Of a DNA stretch of 64,000 nucleotides, positions 1 through 12,500 are shown piece by piece. The notes under the pieces are model-generated. The model was not told where the DNA came from, made no database searches, and saw only the letters and a list, made by a program, of their open reading frames with translations. The DNA is from Haliclystus octoradiatus (lineage: Eukaryota > Cnidaria > Staurozoa > Stauromedusae > Haliclystidae), in NCBI GenBank assembly GCA_916610825.1, contig OU744448.1, positions 11,660,125 to 11,724,124 of the forward strand. The letters are read 5' to 3'. How positions within the stretch are numbered: position 1 is the stretch's first letter; the number at the start of each line of letters is the position of its first letter. Position numbers and translations under genes: made by a program.

Positions 1-221
1 AGTTTTCCCCATTAACTTTACGTACTAATTTAGAGGGGCCTTGGGACCTCATTTCCCAATGTCAAATTACAATAAAATTTGTGCACAACTTATTTTCAAA
101 GCATTCTGAACAAGAAAACCGATAACATTTCAAACTTTCATGTTTTTGGATCAGTCTAGTGTTGATGACTGATGCGTCAGTCAGAGACGCTGTTGTGAAC
201 CTAATTGTCAACAAGTTGTAC
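1..221. other. LARP1 intron, nothing recognised
   Basis: This is the sequence downstream (minus strand) of the exon ending at 222, where the donor reads CAG|GTACAA. I see no further La-motif exon here, so the next exon lies outside the window. Confidence 0.6.
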
Positions 222-3200
222 CTGTTGACGGAGGTAGAAATCACCAATCAGATTTTCTTCACTAAAGTAGTATTCAATCTGCTTCTTTATCAGATCTTTC
301 AACATGGCATCATCACTTTCATTCTCAGCATAATTACCAGTGCCATAATAATATGGTTGAGGCTGTGGATAAGCTGCTTGTGGAACAAATAAACCATCTG
401 AAGTATACGAGGCCATTTGGAAACCAAACCCCTGGCCACCTAGTAGAGTGTTTGAAAATGGAGTTATTAGATTTGTATAAACAAAATATGGATAAAATTC
501 AACAAAGAAACTAAGGAAGGAGCATTGGCAATTTTGCTGGCATATGCACAGTAACATTAGTCAGCAATACCATACTGTAGTACTACCAATTGTTTATGAA
601 CAGATAGTACATCTACATTTTGAAAAGACATATAATAAAATTTTTATACTGTAATGATTTATTAATAATAGTGGGGCAGATAAAGGTCCAAAATCAGCAA
701 TATACTGCAAATTGTGATACGAGTATAAATTTAGTATCAAACGAAAAATCATTGTTTATACTTAAAATAGAGCCCGTGACCCCATCCAGATTCAGCCTGA
801 GTGCCGAGAAAATGGCATCCAAAGTTTGGTTCCACCTACGTCCGTTTCACTGAAAAATTGCGAATGTGGTGAAATATTTTTGAATAGAATACACATAATT
901 ACTAATTTTATTATTATAATGATATTATTAAAACTCCCACTTTTGTTCTACAGAAATATTTTGTGTAAATCTATATCATTACACAATATGATAAATATGC
1001 GCATGCGCAGTACAAATTTCTGAATTTCGGAATTGTTGCGTTATTAATGATTATATATGTAGTATTGATATTGAAGTGGCTTAGGGACTGAAAAATTGAT
1101 GTTTTTCTACACAATCAAGACATTTTCTATTCAATTAGGATTTATTATGTATGTCTATCCCGATATGATTTGTAAATAAATTATATTAAAGGTGATAATA
1201 TAGGGCTTTTGCCTCCCACGTTTACTCTCAGTATACCATATCAAATTAAACAAGTATGAGAATAGAAATATGCTAATACGATAAGAATGATCATACGCCA
1301 GAACTTAATTATGGTTTTTATTAGGAGCTATTTTAAAGTTAAGTATTGAAAGTGCCGCAATACTAATTTAGATTTACAATATTTAAAGAATACTTGGAAG
1401 CAGAAACATTTATTGAATAATTCGTTTTTCTGGCAATGCTTTTTATCTTGTTCATACTCTGCTTTTTGGCGATTATTGTTACTTTTAATAATTTTATAAT
1501 AAAGAAGCTTTGGTCTGATTTCCCTTTCTTCATCCCTTTCACTAGGCAGGAGTTCCGTGCCAGTGACGAGGATCCAATCCTTTAAGTTAGTAGCGGACGC
1601 CTATATAAACTTTATGTGCTCTGACCACAGCCGTAACTACAGGATTTTGACTGGGGTGTTTAGTCAATTTTGCCCGAAACAAAGGTGTGGCATTTGCATA
1701 TTTGGGAGCTTCGGTATTGTAACTTTTGTGTACATTTTGCAATTTTTCGTCTCAAAATTGCCCGAAATTTGATTCAAAACTTAGTATGGGAGTGTGAAGT
1801 CTATCTAATGCATGCAACAATTGTGTACAAGTTTAGCGACGACACAAAAACCCATTCTGTGCGTTACATATCAAATGATTTGAAAGCAGATAATCTCGTT
1901 ATTTTTGGGTAAGTAATGACTTCATGACTTTACATCTGTGGAGGTACGCGACATTGAGTCGGGTATGGCACCGAGAAGCAGGACGGAAGAGAAACCGTGC
2001 CCTTCCCAATAGAAAACTGTTTTTACAAATATAATCTCATTGCTGCAATCACAATTAGCAACAAAATCTCACTATAATTTGCATAGTCCCAGGCTATCGC
2101 TTAACCTCCTCTCGGCGACCCTGTCCAGAAGGGCTGTTTTACCGCCTGTTTAGATGGGAATTTTAGTCCCACGTTCAACCAACTACAACGGCACAGCATG
2201 ACATATAGGGAGACGATTTGGCCCTCATCTTTATACCAGTTTCGTTTTCGGATCTTCAGCTTTTCGAAAATTAAATAACAGATAAGGAACTGCAGCTGAA
2301 TTTAATCTCGAAACAGTATTACTACTGGAATGTCATGTGTACTGCAAATGGTGACTGGTATCCAAAGCTATCTGTTAGTGCGCTTGCGACTTGCGTAGAT
2401 GAAATGATAACGTGGCTGGTCCACCAAAGTCTGTTTATATGAATAAATTGTCTCGCCAAGGTGGGATATCCCGCTCATGAAGTAAAATCCCAATTGAAAG
2501 TCCATTACGATGATATAGAAGTTCTTCATATGAATATGGACTTGGTTGTGCTACACGTCCTTTCTTCTGGGCTAGCGCGCTAGATAGAGATATTAAGAGT
2601 TCAGTCACCATTGACAGTAAACCTATATATATATAACATTCCAGGTAATTGCATTGCTATTCATTTCATATTCGATTCCCATGCTATATCTTCGTTTCCA
2701 AAGTTTGAGATTTAAAAATGAAAGCGGTGGTCAGAGGTTGGAAAAGAGAGACAAACGTTCACCAGGCTGTAACCGGACTGGATAAAGGAGAAGACTTCCA
2801 TACAAACAGGACGCTCTGCAGGCGTTCAAGTCCAGAGGTAACCGAAGTATTTATACAAGAAATAAATGTTATCGACATTAAACAGAACATTATAAAATAT
2901 CGCTTCAGCACTAGGCTCATATCAGCTTGGTTTGGCGAAAAATGAAGACAATTATTGAGCTCCAACTTTAGCTGACACTCGATATTAATAATTTCTTTAA
3001 GCATGGGTATGGGTTAGAAGTATTTGCAGATATACGCCAGAGATAGATAGATATTTCATTAATCATGTAAAACACTTAACAATAATAATATACAAATCGA
3101 CTATAATAATTATTCTAATAAATATAAATATAATAATAATTCTAATCCCTGAAGCAATCAATGCTTGTTCATTTGGGATATCTGTAAATTTATAAAATGA

Positions 3201-6200
3201 TTAACGAAATAATTTGTAAAATTTAAAACAACATTTGAATAAGAATAGTCAACAATGACAATGATAATAATAGTGATACTAAAACAGGCTAAAAGAATAA
3301 AATAAATTATAAAACGCTACTTAATATAGTATACCGTGTTCTAGGCAATCCGATAAAAGCCATGGATGAAAATAATTGTCTTTGGATAATAACAAGGTTG
3401 AAATATACTACAATCTTTAATTAAACTCCTTGTATGTGGCGCACATTTCCGAACTTCTAATTCACTTCTTGTGTATCTATAGACCTTCAGCTAATCAAGG
3501 TTTAGTAATTTTTGCAGCTTAAAATGAGATGAACTGCTCATCAATTGCGATCAAAATACGCAAAGTTGAGGAAGCCGAAGGCTGAGTTGTCCCGGGTGCA
3601 GGCCGCAAGCCCAAGGCTGGCTTATACGAGCCGTCACTGACATAGTATGTGATCGGAAAGTCGTATTCAAACCAATCTTACATTAGCAGCCATTTGAAAA
3701 AAAAATTCTAATTGATAAGTAATATATATAGTAAGAGTAAGGACATCGTCATAAAAGGTTTTTTCTTAATTGATATAGTTTATACTGTATAGCGTAATTA
3801 AACCAAGTATATAGCACTATATAATTATGATTCTGATAATGTTTTATAGTCATCTTCATAAAAATGCTAAAACATAGTAAAAGTGCCTTGCTTATGTATA
3901 TATGAAACTATTTTTACAGCCTTCTCAGCTAATTTAGCATCATTAATTCATTTAATAGGCCTTATTAAGGCTAAATCTATGTAATTCAGAAATTGACCTG
4001 CGCATGCGCAAATTGTAGAATTGCGCAATACCATAGATCAAAACAAAATTCCATTGCAGAACGAATTTGGGAGTCTTAATGATAGCATTACAATAATAAA
4101 AATAACAATTACGTATATTCTACTCAAAAATATTTCACCACATTCGCAATTTTTTATCAAGACGGAAGTAGGTGGAACCAAACTTTGGATGCCATTTTCT
4201 CGGCACTCAGGCTGAATCTGGATGGGGTCACGGGCTCTATTTGAATTATAAACGATTATCTTTCGTTTGATACTAAATTTATGCTCGTATCACAATTTGC
4301 GGTAAGATTTCCGTTAGCTGCCCCACTATAATTATAAGTTTATAATAACAATTAATTTACTAACTTGCAGCATTTGACACATACAGGTAGTAAGATCAAT
4401 TTATAAAAACTAAATTAAGCTTGATTGTCTATAACATGTTACCTACCTCTACCTCTTCCTCTGCCACGCCCTCTTCCACCTCTACCTCGCCCTCTTCCAC
4501 GACCAGAGAACCCATTGGTACCATTTTTGAAACCACGACCATTACCCTTTTCTTCTCCTTCGCCGTTTCCATAAGATTGTTCAATTTGTATTGGCAACCA
4601 TTTTTGTTTTTGGGCTAAAGGGAACACAATATTATTGTCATGATGTTGTCAAACACAGTAAATAATGTCTTAAAGTGCATATGAAAACAAAAAGTTTTTC
4701 CGGAATCAAGTAGCCCATGCAAAATAAAAAGGAATGGCGATTTTTCGATTTGGACTCTTATGAGTTATTTAATGTTGATTGAAAATACTATACTTCGGAA
4801 ATAGTGCTCCTTCGAAAGTCGAAACTCATTGTCAAAATGACAAGAGAGCCAACTATGGAAAAATGGCAATTTCTTGCAGAAAATAAATTGTCCACTTTCC
4901 AGAACACTGAATACAGATATGCCCATATCCTTGGGACACCTTGTTGACCATATATGACTGAGATCAAACGCATAAATTGTAGAGTTTAGAAAGATTTTAT
5001 TAAACACTGTATCAACGCATGTCATGGAGCAAGGTGCTGCACTATTTTGATCGATCTCCTGCAGCTTAACGTTGCTACTTCATTGATTTGTCAACTACAA
5101 CCTCAATCATTGGCTGTTAAAAATCATTGCACGACCCCCTGTTTGCCTTTCAAAAGTAGTGTTTCTTCAACCAAAACACAATTACAGAAAAATGAAATCG
5201 ACACACGCAATGTGTATTTTCATAACTTTAGTCTAATCGTCAATTGAGATATTAATTGTCATTAATATTACATTAGATATAGATATCAAGTTCAATTTCA
5301 GTCATATACGGCCAACAAGGTGTTTCAAAGATATGGGCATATCTGTTCTGAAAGGTAGACAATTTCTTTTTCGCAGTAACAATTTTTCGATGTCTAGACT
5401 TTGTAATTGACAAAAAAATATGGTTTATTTATTGCTAGTTGTGAAAATATGTCCAACTTGTCTTACTGATTGAACATAGGGCTCAATGCTATACAGCGAG
5501 CTTTAAATAATCAGACATGAGAATTCAAATTTCAAAAATAGTCTGAAATTGAGGATATCTAGATCATTTGTAATGAATTTCAATGGGAAAAAGGCAATAT
5601 CTAGAGCTCACAAGTGTGGAAATAGTCTGAAATCCGCTAAAAGTCTGAAAATTCTCATGTCTGAATAATGCATAAAATAGAATATAAATAGTAGACCAAA
5701 GATCACAAGTTTACTCTGTTATTCAGAGATTCGCACATACATTTACTTTAATAGAATATAATATACATATTGAAAATGTGTTTTCTTTGACTCAGTCACC
5801 TCCCCGTGTACGGAAACAGTTATATATTATACAACATAGAGACAGAATATGTCTTTCGCAACATTATAAACAATCATTTTTTCATGAACTGCTTGGTTGT
5901 ATAAGTACTGTGGAAATGCTACAAAACATGCTTTAGTCAGCAACATCAAAATGTAATAAAATATAAAAATAAAAGAGCGTCACTTTCATAGCAAGCAAGA
6001 AAACTCAGCAGACTGTTCATTGGCAATAATATTTTCAAAAGGAGGCAATCGAAACAAAGAACATCATTTGAGATTATTCAACTTTCACAGCAAGCAAGAA
6101 AACTCAGCAGACTGCTCATTGGCAATAATATTTTCAAAAGGAGGCAATCCAAACAAAGAACATCATTTTAGATTATGTCATGTGCCTCTTTCTTATTGAA

Positions 6201-7761
6201 AAACCATTTTATCAAGTGTTGAAGCAACCAGCGAAACAACTGCTCAAATAACGTGACAGCTAAAAAATATCATGCAATGACAGACTGCTTTTAGAGTAAG
6301 GCAAACATGAAAACACACAAAATTGATACAGATGCAAGGGCTATTCAACCTACACCAATAACTCTTGTTTCAATAGGTGACCTCAGAACATCCACGTGTA
6401 CGTTACAATTAGGTTGTTTTCAGCTTGTGGGAGTAACGGTCAATGAAAATGTTTTATGGTGTCTAGTAATGTCGTTATAATCACATGCGAATTTGATTCT
6501 ACAGGCCGATAACACATAAAAGATCAAGCTCATTTCGCACCGACCTCATCACGGTATTGGATAAACAAAACCATGTGGTCACATTCATACAAGGGCTCTC
6601 TTTTCAAACTCGACGCACGTCGTTTAATTGCATGGTAGTTGTAGTAGGCCTACAGGTCGCGGCTTCAGTGATAGAGTTCGCAATTCGAAATTAAAATCCA
6701 AGTAATATAACACAATTCGAATTCTAATGGGAAGGTTGCCATGGATCGACTACGGGATTAGAAAAAAGATTAGTGTGATGATAAAAATAATAACCTTTTC
6801 GTTTAGGTGTTGTGATAGGAGAAGGGTCTTCGTCGACGACTGTTGGTGTTATTTCAGTCGCGGCTTCGGGTCTGTTTTCCTTCTTAGCACCAACGGGCAG
6901 TTTATCATTCTGAAAACACAAAAAGTTCATACACTGCAAATGTCAAATCATACATGTCGAGGCAGAAAATGAAATAAAATAGTTTTTAATTATCGTTATT
7001 AGAACAGTCACACGTTAGCATTGAGATTAAAATTGTTAAGTTCAAAACATACCGGATTTTTTGTTAAAGCTTCATCTAAACTTGGCCAATTCGAGATATC
7101 TGTTAGCTCTGACTTCTAAATAACAGCAAAATGAGATTAATTATACTTTAGAATTGTCGAAGAAACTAACTACTAGAAATGCGTGAGCTGACACGTGTTG
7201 TCCAACTTCACTCAAAATTCTCAGATTCAAGATAGTTGACCATTATTGCACCACAATCAATAAGTAAACAGTTATAAAATGGTATTAAAATAGTTTAGTT
7301 AGTAGATGATGATGTACCCGTGGATCAGATATATTTGATTGTTATTACCTTCTTTGGGACTTCTTTTTGCACGGCGCTGACTGTAACATTAGGCTCCCCT
7401 TCTAGTGGTTCTAAATAAAAACAAAAGAATTTGACCTTGTAGCACAGGCTAGCATTTTTGTATCTCGAATATACGAATTAATTAACCGTATGCGATATTA
7501 CTTAAACGATGTACGAAAACGGATGCAGACTTAAAAAAACATAGATTATTAGAGCGTACCAGTAGGTTCTGACTTGAGTTTTTGCCAAGGATTTACGGTT
7601 GGGGCTTCCGCTGTTAAAGCAGATTCTATACTATCAATCTCCTCTTCGACGTCTTTTTGATCAGCAGTCTGACTGCTATCCTCCTCTATTTCTTCTTTCA
7701 CTTTGGTATCTTCCTCTGCCAGCGAGGGAACGAGCTCTTGCGTTTCGAGAACTTCAGCCAT
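222..7761 (-). CDS. LARP1: La-related protein 1, 5' part (six coding exons; gene runs off the left edge)
   Basis: LARP1 is a cytoplasmic RNA-binding protein that controls translation and stability of mRNAs, notably 5'TOP messages. Exons on the minus strand, in gene order: 7560-7761, 7349-7410, 7053-7115, 6795-6909, 4447-4614 and 222-439. Phases chain as 1,0,0,1,1,0, giving 276 codons. The start ATG at 7761 has a good context (GCCATGG). Seen in the protein: an acidic N-terminus with an NPWQKL motif, an ISNWPSLDEAL block, QKQKWLPI, then a Gly-Arg repeat (RGG-like box) in exon 5. Exon 6 starts the La motif, with KKQIEYYFSEENL followed by DFYLRQQ at the exon end. The rest of the La motif and the C-terminal DM15 repeats must lie left of position 1. 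The La motif and the KWLPI and NPW blocks favour LARP1 over LARP4 or LARP6. Exon borders are inferred from GT/AG signals and frame. Confidence 0.88.
669..4328. mobile_element. Candidate DNA transposon of 3.7 kb with long terminal inverted repeats
   Basis: The segments 669 to about 1031 and about 3976 to 4328 are inverted copies of each other. Both outer ends read TAGTGGGGCAG inward. They share a long, nearly identical core (GAGCCCGTGACCCCATCC and the following block ending near the GGTTCCACCTAC motif) and the palindrome GCGCATGCGCA near their inner ends. Flanks are TA-rich and I could not fix a clean target duplication. The roughly 2.9-kb interior holds no recognisable transposase and no long ORF, so the element looks non-autonomous or decayed. 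It lies entirely inside a LARP1 intron. It could be a foldback-type element or a deleted member of a long-TIR family. Confidence 0.7.
1032..3975. other. Interior of the long-TIR element, no gene seen
   Basis: Only short ORFs occur here and none resembles a known transposase or host protein. The sequence includes an AT-rich stretch around 3060-3320 and a short (TA)n run near 2624-2636. Confidence 0.5.
4820..5420. repeat. Inverted repeat (foldback) in a LARP1 intron
   Basis: The arms at about 4820-4968 and 5300-5420 are imperfect inverted copies. For example, GATATGCCCATATCCTTGGG on the left matches the reverse complement of the right arm around AGATATGGGCATATCTG. The loop is about 330 bp. A transcript of this intron could form a long imperfect hairpin. 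It is probably a decayed non-autonomous DNA element. Confidence 0.65.
5511..5664. mobile_element. MITE-like element, 154 bp
   Basis: Its ends are inverted copies: TCAGACATGAGAATT on the left and AATTCTCATGTCTGA on the right. An internal AGTCTGAAAT block is also present in both halves. It is flanked by AT-rich sequence (ATAA on each side). It has no coding capacity. Confidence 0.65.
5982..6177. repeat. Tandem duplication, two units of about 99 bp
   Basis: The unit starting at 5982 (ACTTTCATAGCAAGCAAG) is repeated at 6081 (ACTTTCACAGCAAGCAAG). The two differ at only a few positions over the unit, so the duplication is recent. It lies in a LARP1 intron. Confidence 0.85.
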
Positions 7762-9561
7762 GGCTCGCGGTTTCCCTCACAAAGATGGCGACTCCAATAA
7801 ACCAACAAACGATAGGTTTCTGTTGAACTAACAAGCCAAAAATATAGAAACTGGGAGATCAGATATGCTCCTCGGTTGTAATATAGTTAATTTCTTATAT
7901 AATCCATAACAACTACAGCAAATGCTGCCGCAAAATAGCGACTTCAGTTATAACAACACAACCAAATAACGCCATGTGACTCAAGAAGGAAGATGGAGGA
8001 ACTGAAGTGAATTGTTAATTATGACAACAAGAGCATACATTAGGGAAATTAGCTGGCAATCGACCAATCACATCGTCCGTACAATGTCAACCTACAGCCT
8101 CTCTTACGATTAAGAGTTCACGTTTTGCGTCTCTCTTTATTTTCAAAAGTGTTGCGCTCTCTTTGAATGTAGACTGTTCTTTCTCATAACTTTTTATTTT
8201 ACTAATGTTCTAAAGCAATGATGCTCGTTACTCTCACAATAGGGGCCACTCATGTCGATGTCACTCATAAAGATGGAATTGAATTTTAATAATGTCTCAG
8301 CAACTCAACATTTCAAATGCAAACAATGCGACGATGCTATGCCAATGCCATTGTCATTCAAGGAAAAATATATCTGTCAAATATTTTTATCACCTCATAT
8401 AAATCAACGGCCGATGGACCAAATATTAATTAACGTATTACGTAATTGACGTAAACAAAATTGCACAATCATTTTCATATAATAATCTGGAATCTGGAAG
8501 CAATTATCTAATAGTAAATGTATTGGAAGTTTTTCGAGGTGGAGTCTGTGGAGATCATAATCATGCTCACAGTTCTCAGATCTATTTTGATTAATAAGGG
8601 TAGTGTTTTCACTTTTCAAAAATGAAAATTCCTAAGATTTTTGAGAATTTTCTCCACCAACATTTTCTCCACGACTTGTTATATTTCTCAAATCAATTAT
8701 TCGACCTCGTGTTTTGAAAGATAAATTGAAAGTTTCGTAGTTTTATACCTTTGTAGTCTTTGTAACCATTCCTAAAATACAGTACACTACATTTGTTCTG
8801 TAAACTATAAACTAGGCAAAAAGTATAAACAAAAATTGGAAAAATACAAAACGGATATAAAATAACAGGAAAAAATGATTTCCAGGTTCGACAGACTCCA
8901 TGCCACTGATCTATTGCTATATAATAACATTAAAAATAACGATCAGTTCATCAGTGAGGGGGTCGTGGCTAGATCAGGGGGTAACTCGAGAACATTTTTG
9001 TGACTTTTATTGCTTCTTTTAATTGTATTAATTTCTGTTTTCAATTGATTTTCAAAATTCTTTTTGCATCTCGTACCTTAATATATTTACTACAAATTTG
9101 TCTTGAATAAAATAAAAAAAATGAAAAAATTATTGCAACAAATTTTAGTCAGCCAAAAAGTTTTATCACGAAGCTTAGTTTAAAAGTTGAGTAACTTTTT
9201 ATTTTTCAATTATACATGGTAGATTTTGGTAAATATACAAAGGTACCAAATGCAAAAAGAATTTTGAAAATCGGTTGAAAACCAAATTTAATACAAATAA
9301 AAGAATCCATAGAAAATCATAAAATGTCCTTGAGTTACCCCTGATCTAGCCACGACCGCTTTGGTCTGCAGAGTGACAATCATGACAGCAGCTGTCAGGG
9401 AGCTAGGGAGATAGGGCAGGGAGCAAGGGCCAGTCACAAATCATCCCACTTGCTATCACGTGACTCTCACGTGTGGAACTTCATTGGTTAAAATCTGTTA
9501 AATCAGAATAAGTGCTAGCCCGTCACGTAGCCCGTGCATTCATACTTCATAGTACTTCAAC
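7762..9561. promoter_or_regulatory. Head-to-head spacer between LARP1 and TRAP1
   Basis: The two start codons (7761 minus, 9562 plus) point away from each other, so this 1.8 kb must hold both promoters and 5' UTRs. I see no clear TATA box close to either ATG. A 397-bp palindromic element occupies 8961-9357, leaving about 200 bp before the TRAP1 start. That short stretch carries CACGTGA (9457-9463) and CACGTGT (9468-9474), two E-box-like sites. Confidence 0.5.
8961..9357. mobile_element. Palindromic element of about 397 bp
   Basis: The two ends are inverted copies with arms of roughly 165 bp. The left end begins GGTCGTGGCTAGATCAGGGG and the right end is its reverse complement (CCCCTGATCTAGCCACGACC). 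An inner block AAAATTCTTTTTGCAT is also mirrored. It has no ORF. It lies between LARP1 and TRAP1. A related internal stretch (GAAAATCGGTTGAAA) recurs around 56822-56836. Confidence 0.75.
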
Positions 9562-12500
9562 ATGGCGGCACGGCAACTACTTCGTAGTAGAAATTACACC
9601 TTGCTCAACAGCACGAGACTTCAACAGCATAAAATACAATGCCACTATAATTCACGACAGCTATCAGCTGCTTCTTGTATAAATGGGAGACTCGATCAAC
9701 GAAGAACATTTATGGAACAGACTGCCCACAAACAAACTAAAGGTAAATCAAAAGTCGTTTTTATCGATTCGGATAACGAAAGCCTAGGCTAGGCACTAGG
9801 CCTATATATCATTATATATCCTACGGTCTAGGCTATGCCTATCGAATTAGTATCTATCAAATCAAGATTCTAGAAATCTTAACCATTTTTATTCAACTGA
9901 TAACTTATTGGAATGATATAGGACTTTGATATAAACGTGTATAGGCCAGGGGCGGATCCAGGGGGCGCGACAGGGGCAAGCGCACCCGTCAGATTTTTAA
10001 ACTGTTTGATGGCACCGCGGCTGTTGTTTTGCTTTCATTCTTTACAAAAACAATAACTGAGAAAACGACTTGTAAATGAAATTTCATCCTGAGTACGTCA
10101 TATTTTTTGTAGCAGATTGGAAGTAGCAGTACGATTGTTATAATAATCGTATGATTGGACACTAGACTTTAAGGAAGTCAACTTAATTTGACCAATCAAC
10201 GACACTGATTTCGCTACCGCGGAAGTAGAGCATCCAATAGATTGCTTTGATTTCGCTCCCCTCAGATGACGTAGCCTTCAAAGAATTTAGCTATGAACCA
10301 ATGATAATGCTCTATTTGACATTCCTGACATAGTTCCCCCCTCGGCACCTGTGAATAACAAAGCTTGTCTTGCTTACTGTCCTGCTTGTACTTTCTTTTC
10401 TCTTTTTGTTATTTTTAAACCCTGGAATCAGTCATCGTCATCTAGCCTGCCTTTTGTTAACTTGATCACAAATGGCACTTAGCGGAGGATTAAATTCATA
10501 ATCATTGTTGGAAGGGTTTTACCTTTGAATGGCGATCTTTCTCAAGATAAAACTGAAGCAGTTTGAAAACATATACTCCAAGGAGATTATTTCATATGAG
10601 TTCAAGGTGTCATTTTATTTGAACGATGCTGGTAGAAGTTTGTTAATTTTCAGAGTTGCAATTTGCATCGTCAGAGAGCAAACTCTAAACTCATAAACTC
10701 ATAAGGTCATCTCAAATTTGGTCGAAACTTATCTTGGTATCATGATTCACGAGGCATCCTTATCCAAACTCCGGAAATACTAAACAAGACAAATGTTCTT
10801 CTCTCTCCAGGGTAGGCTACATTGTTAAGATTTGTATTTACTATTTTCTTACAAATGCTGATATATTTAACTTGAATATATACTTGTTTTTTTTGGTTAC
10901 ATTATTTTTTGTCCCTGTAAATTTGGAATAACTTTGAGATAGACCATAATTTGTAGCTACTTGAAAGTCCGATTTGGATATGCAAAAACGATGCTACAGA
11001 CATCCTAAGAGGTTTTAAATTTCAAAAATTTTCCAGGGGGCATGCCCCCGGTCCCTAGATAGACCATAGTTTTAGGTAGGCCTATAGGATAGATAGGCTA
11101 TGCATATATCTAATCATCTTCTTCGTGTTATGATGGTGGTCTACGCGTGAAACTTAATCAGTAGCCTATAGCCTACCGGATCATGCTCTAGCCTGCTTAA
11201 CTCAATAGCTGAGCTTGTGGACCAAGGCAAGTTGTCTAACAGCCCATCACATTTCAATAGTTAGGCTAGACCTAGGGTATCCAGTCAAACCGTACTCAGA
11301 TTACATCCGTCCACGTTTTTACTGCACTGTTATTGATGAAATATTTGATGTAGCCTACCAATGGTTTTTAGACTCTATTTAAGCTTATTACTTTTAGTTT
11401 ATGCATCAGTAAGGGTGTTATTGTGAATGAATTGATAAATAGAATATTTTTATATGTGAAAAAAAGAGTAATTCTGGCAGCAAATACCGAATGTTTTCAA
11501 GTTTTGATAGAGTCTCGTAGTTGAAAGTTTCTCATATTTTGATGGAATTATCAAATTTAAAATGTTCAAAATAGTTTCTGGATTTGTTTATATTGCCATG
11601 AAGGATGATTAGAAAAAACTTCTCTTACATTACTTAGTTAAATTACTTTTAAAAACTTGACTCAACTGCGAGCTGAAAGCGTGAGTACGACACTGAGTAC
11701 GGATTAACTGGTAACCGACCTAGGCTCTGATTGATTGATTGATTATCTTTATCTTATGAGGATTAATTAAACCTGTTAAGTCATTCTGAATTTTCTCTCA
11801 CAGTGCCTAATTTATTAAAATAAATTAAATACAAATTAGATTATAACGAAAATTTTACGAAATAATTAGAACTAAATATAACAACAAAAATATTAAATAT
11901 TCATACATTGCAATAATAATAACATAATAATAATAATAATTTATGGACTAAAATAATCGTTAACATATTGCTTCTTAAAATTATTCAACAAATTGCAATT
12001 TTGCAAATGTAATGGTAGGCCTAACGAGTTCCATAATTTTGCACTTTTTATAGAAATCATATTATCAGATAAAGATAATCTTGTAATCATATAAAGTTTG
12101 ATTGTTAGTACTTCTAGTGTTCCTGTTTTGATAGGTTTTCATTTGCGTATACATATTTAGAAAAGCATGTGATGAAAAGTTATTGATTGTTTTAAATACT
12201 TGTTGACATATGTGATATTGAATTCTGTCTTTTAGAGACATCCCCTGTAAGCTTTTATATAATTGTGTACATTTGACATGAAATGGGGCATCGAGAATGA
12301 TTCTAGCTGCTCTTTTGTTGTTTTGACAATTGAACTACATGTTGATGACTTCCCTATATGCAAGAAGCATAGTCAAAATGTGATAGTTAATTCTTGACAG
12401 CAATCTCAGATGGCAATTTACTACTTTTGTTACCTTATTAATGTGTGCTTTCCATGTTAAATTTTGTCGATGATGAGTCCTAACAGTTTGTGATTCTTTT

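Noticed and set aside
4439-4627. A plus-strand Ser/Thr-Pro-rich ORF over the LARP1 Gly-Arg exon
   Set aside because: It is the complementary strand of the repetitive RGG exon, which has matching splice sites and frame on minus.
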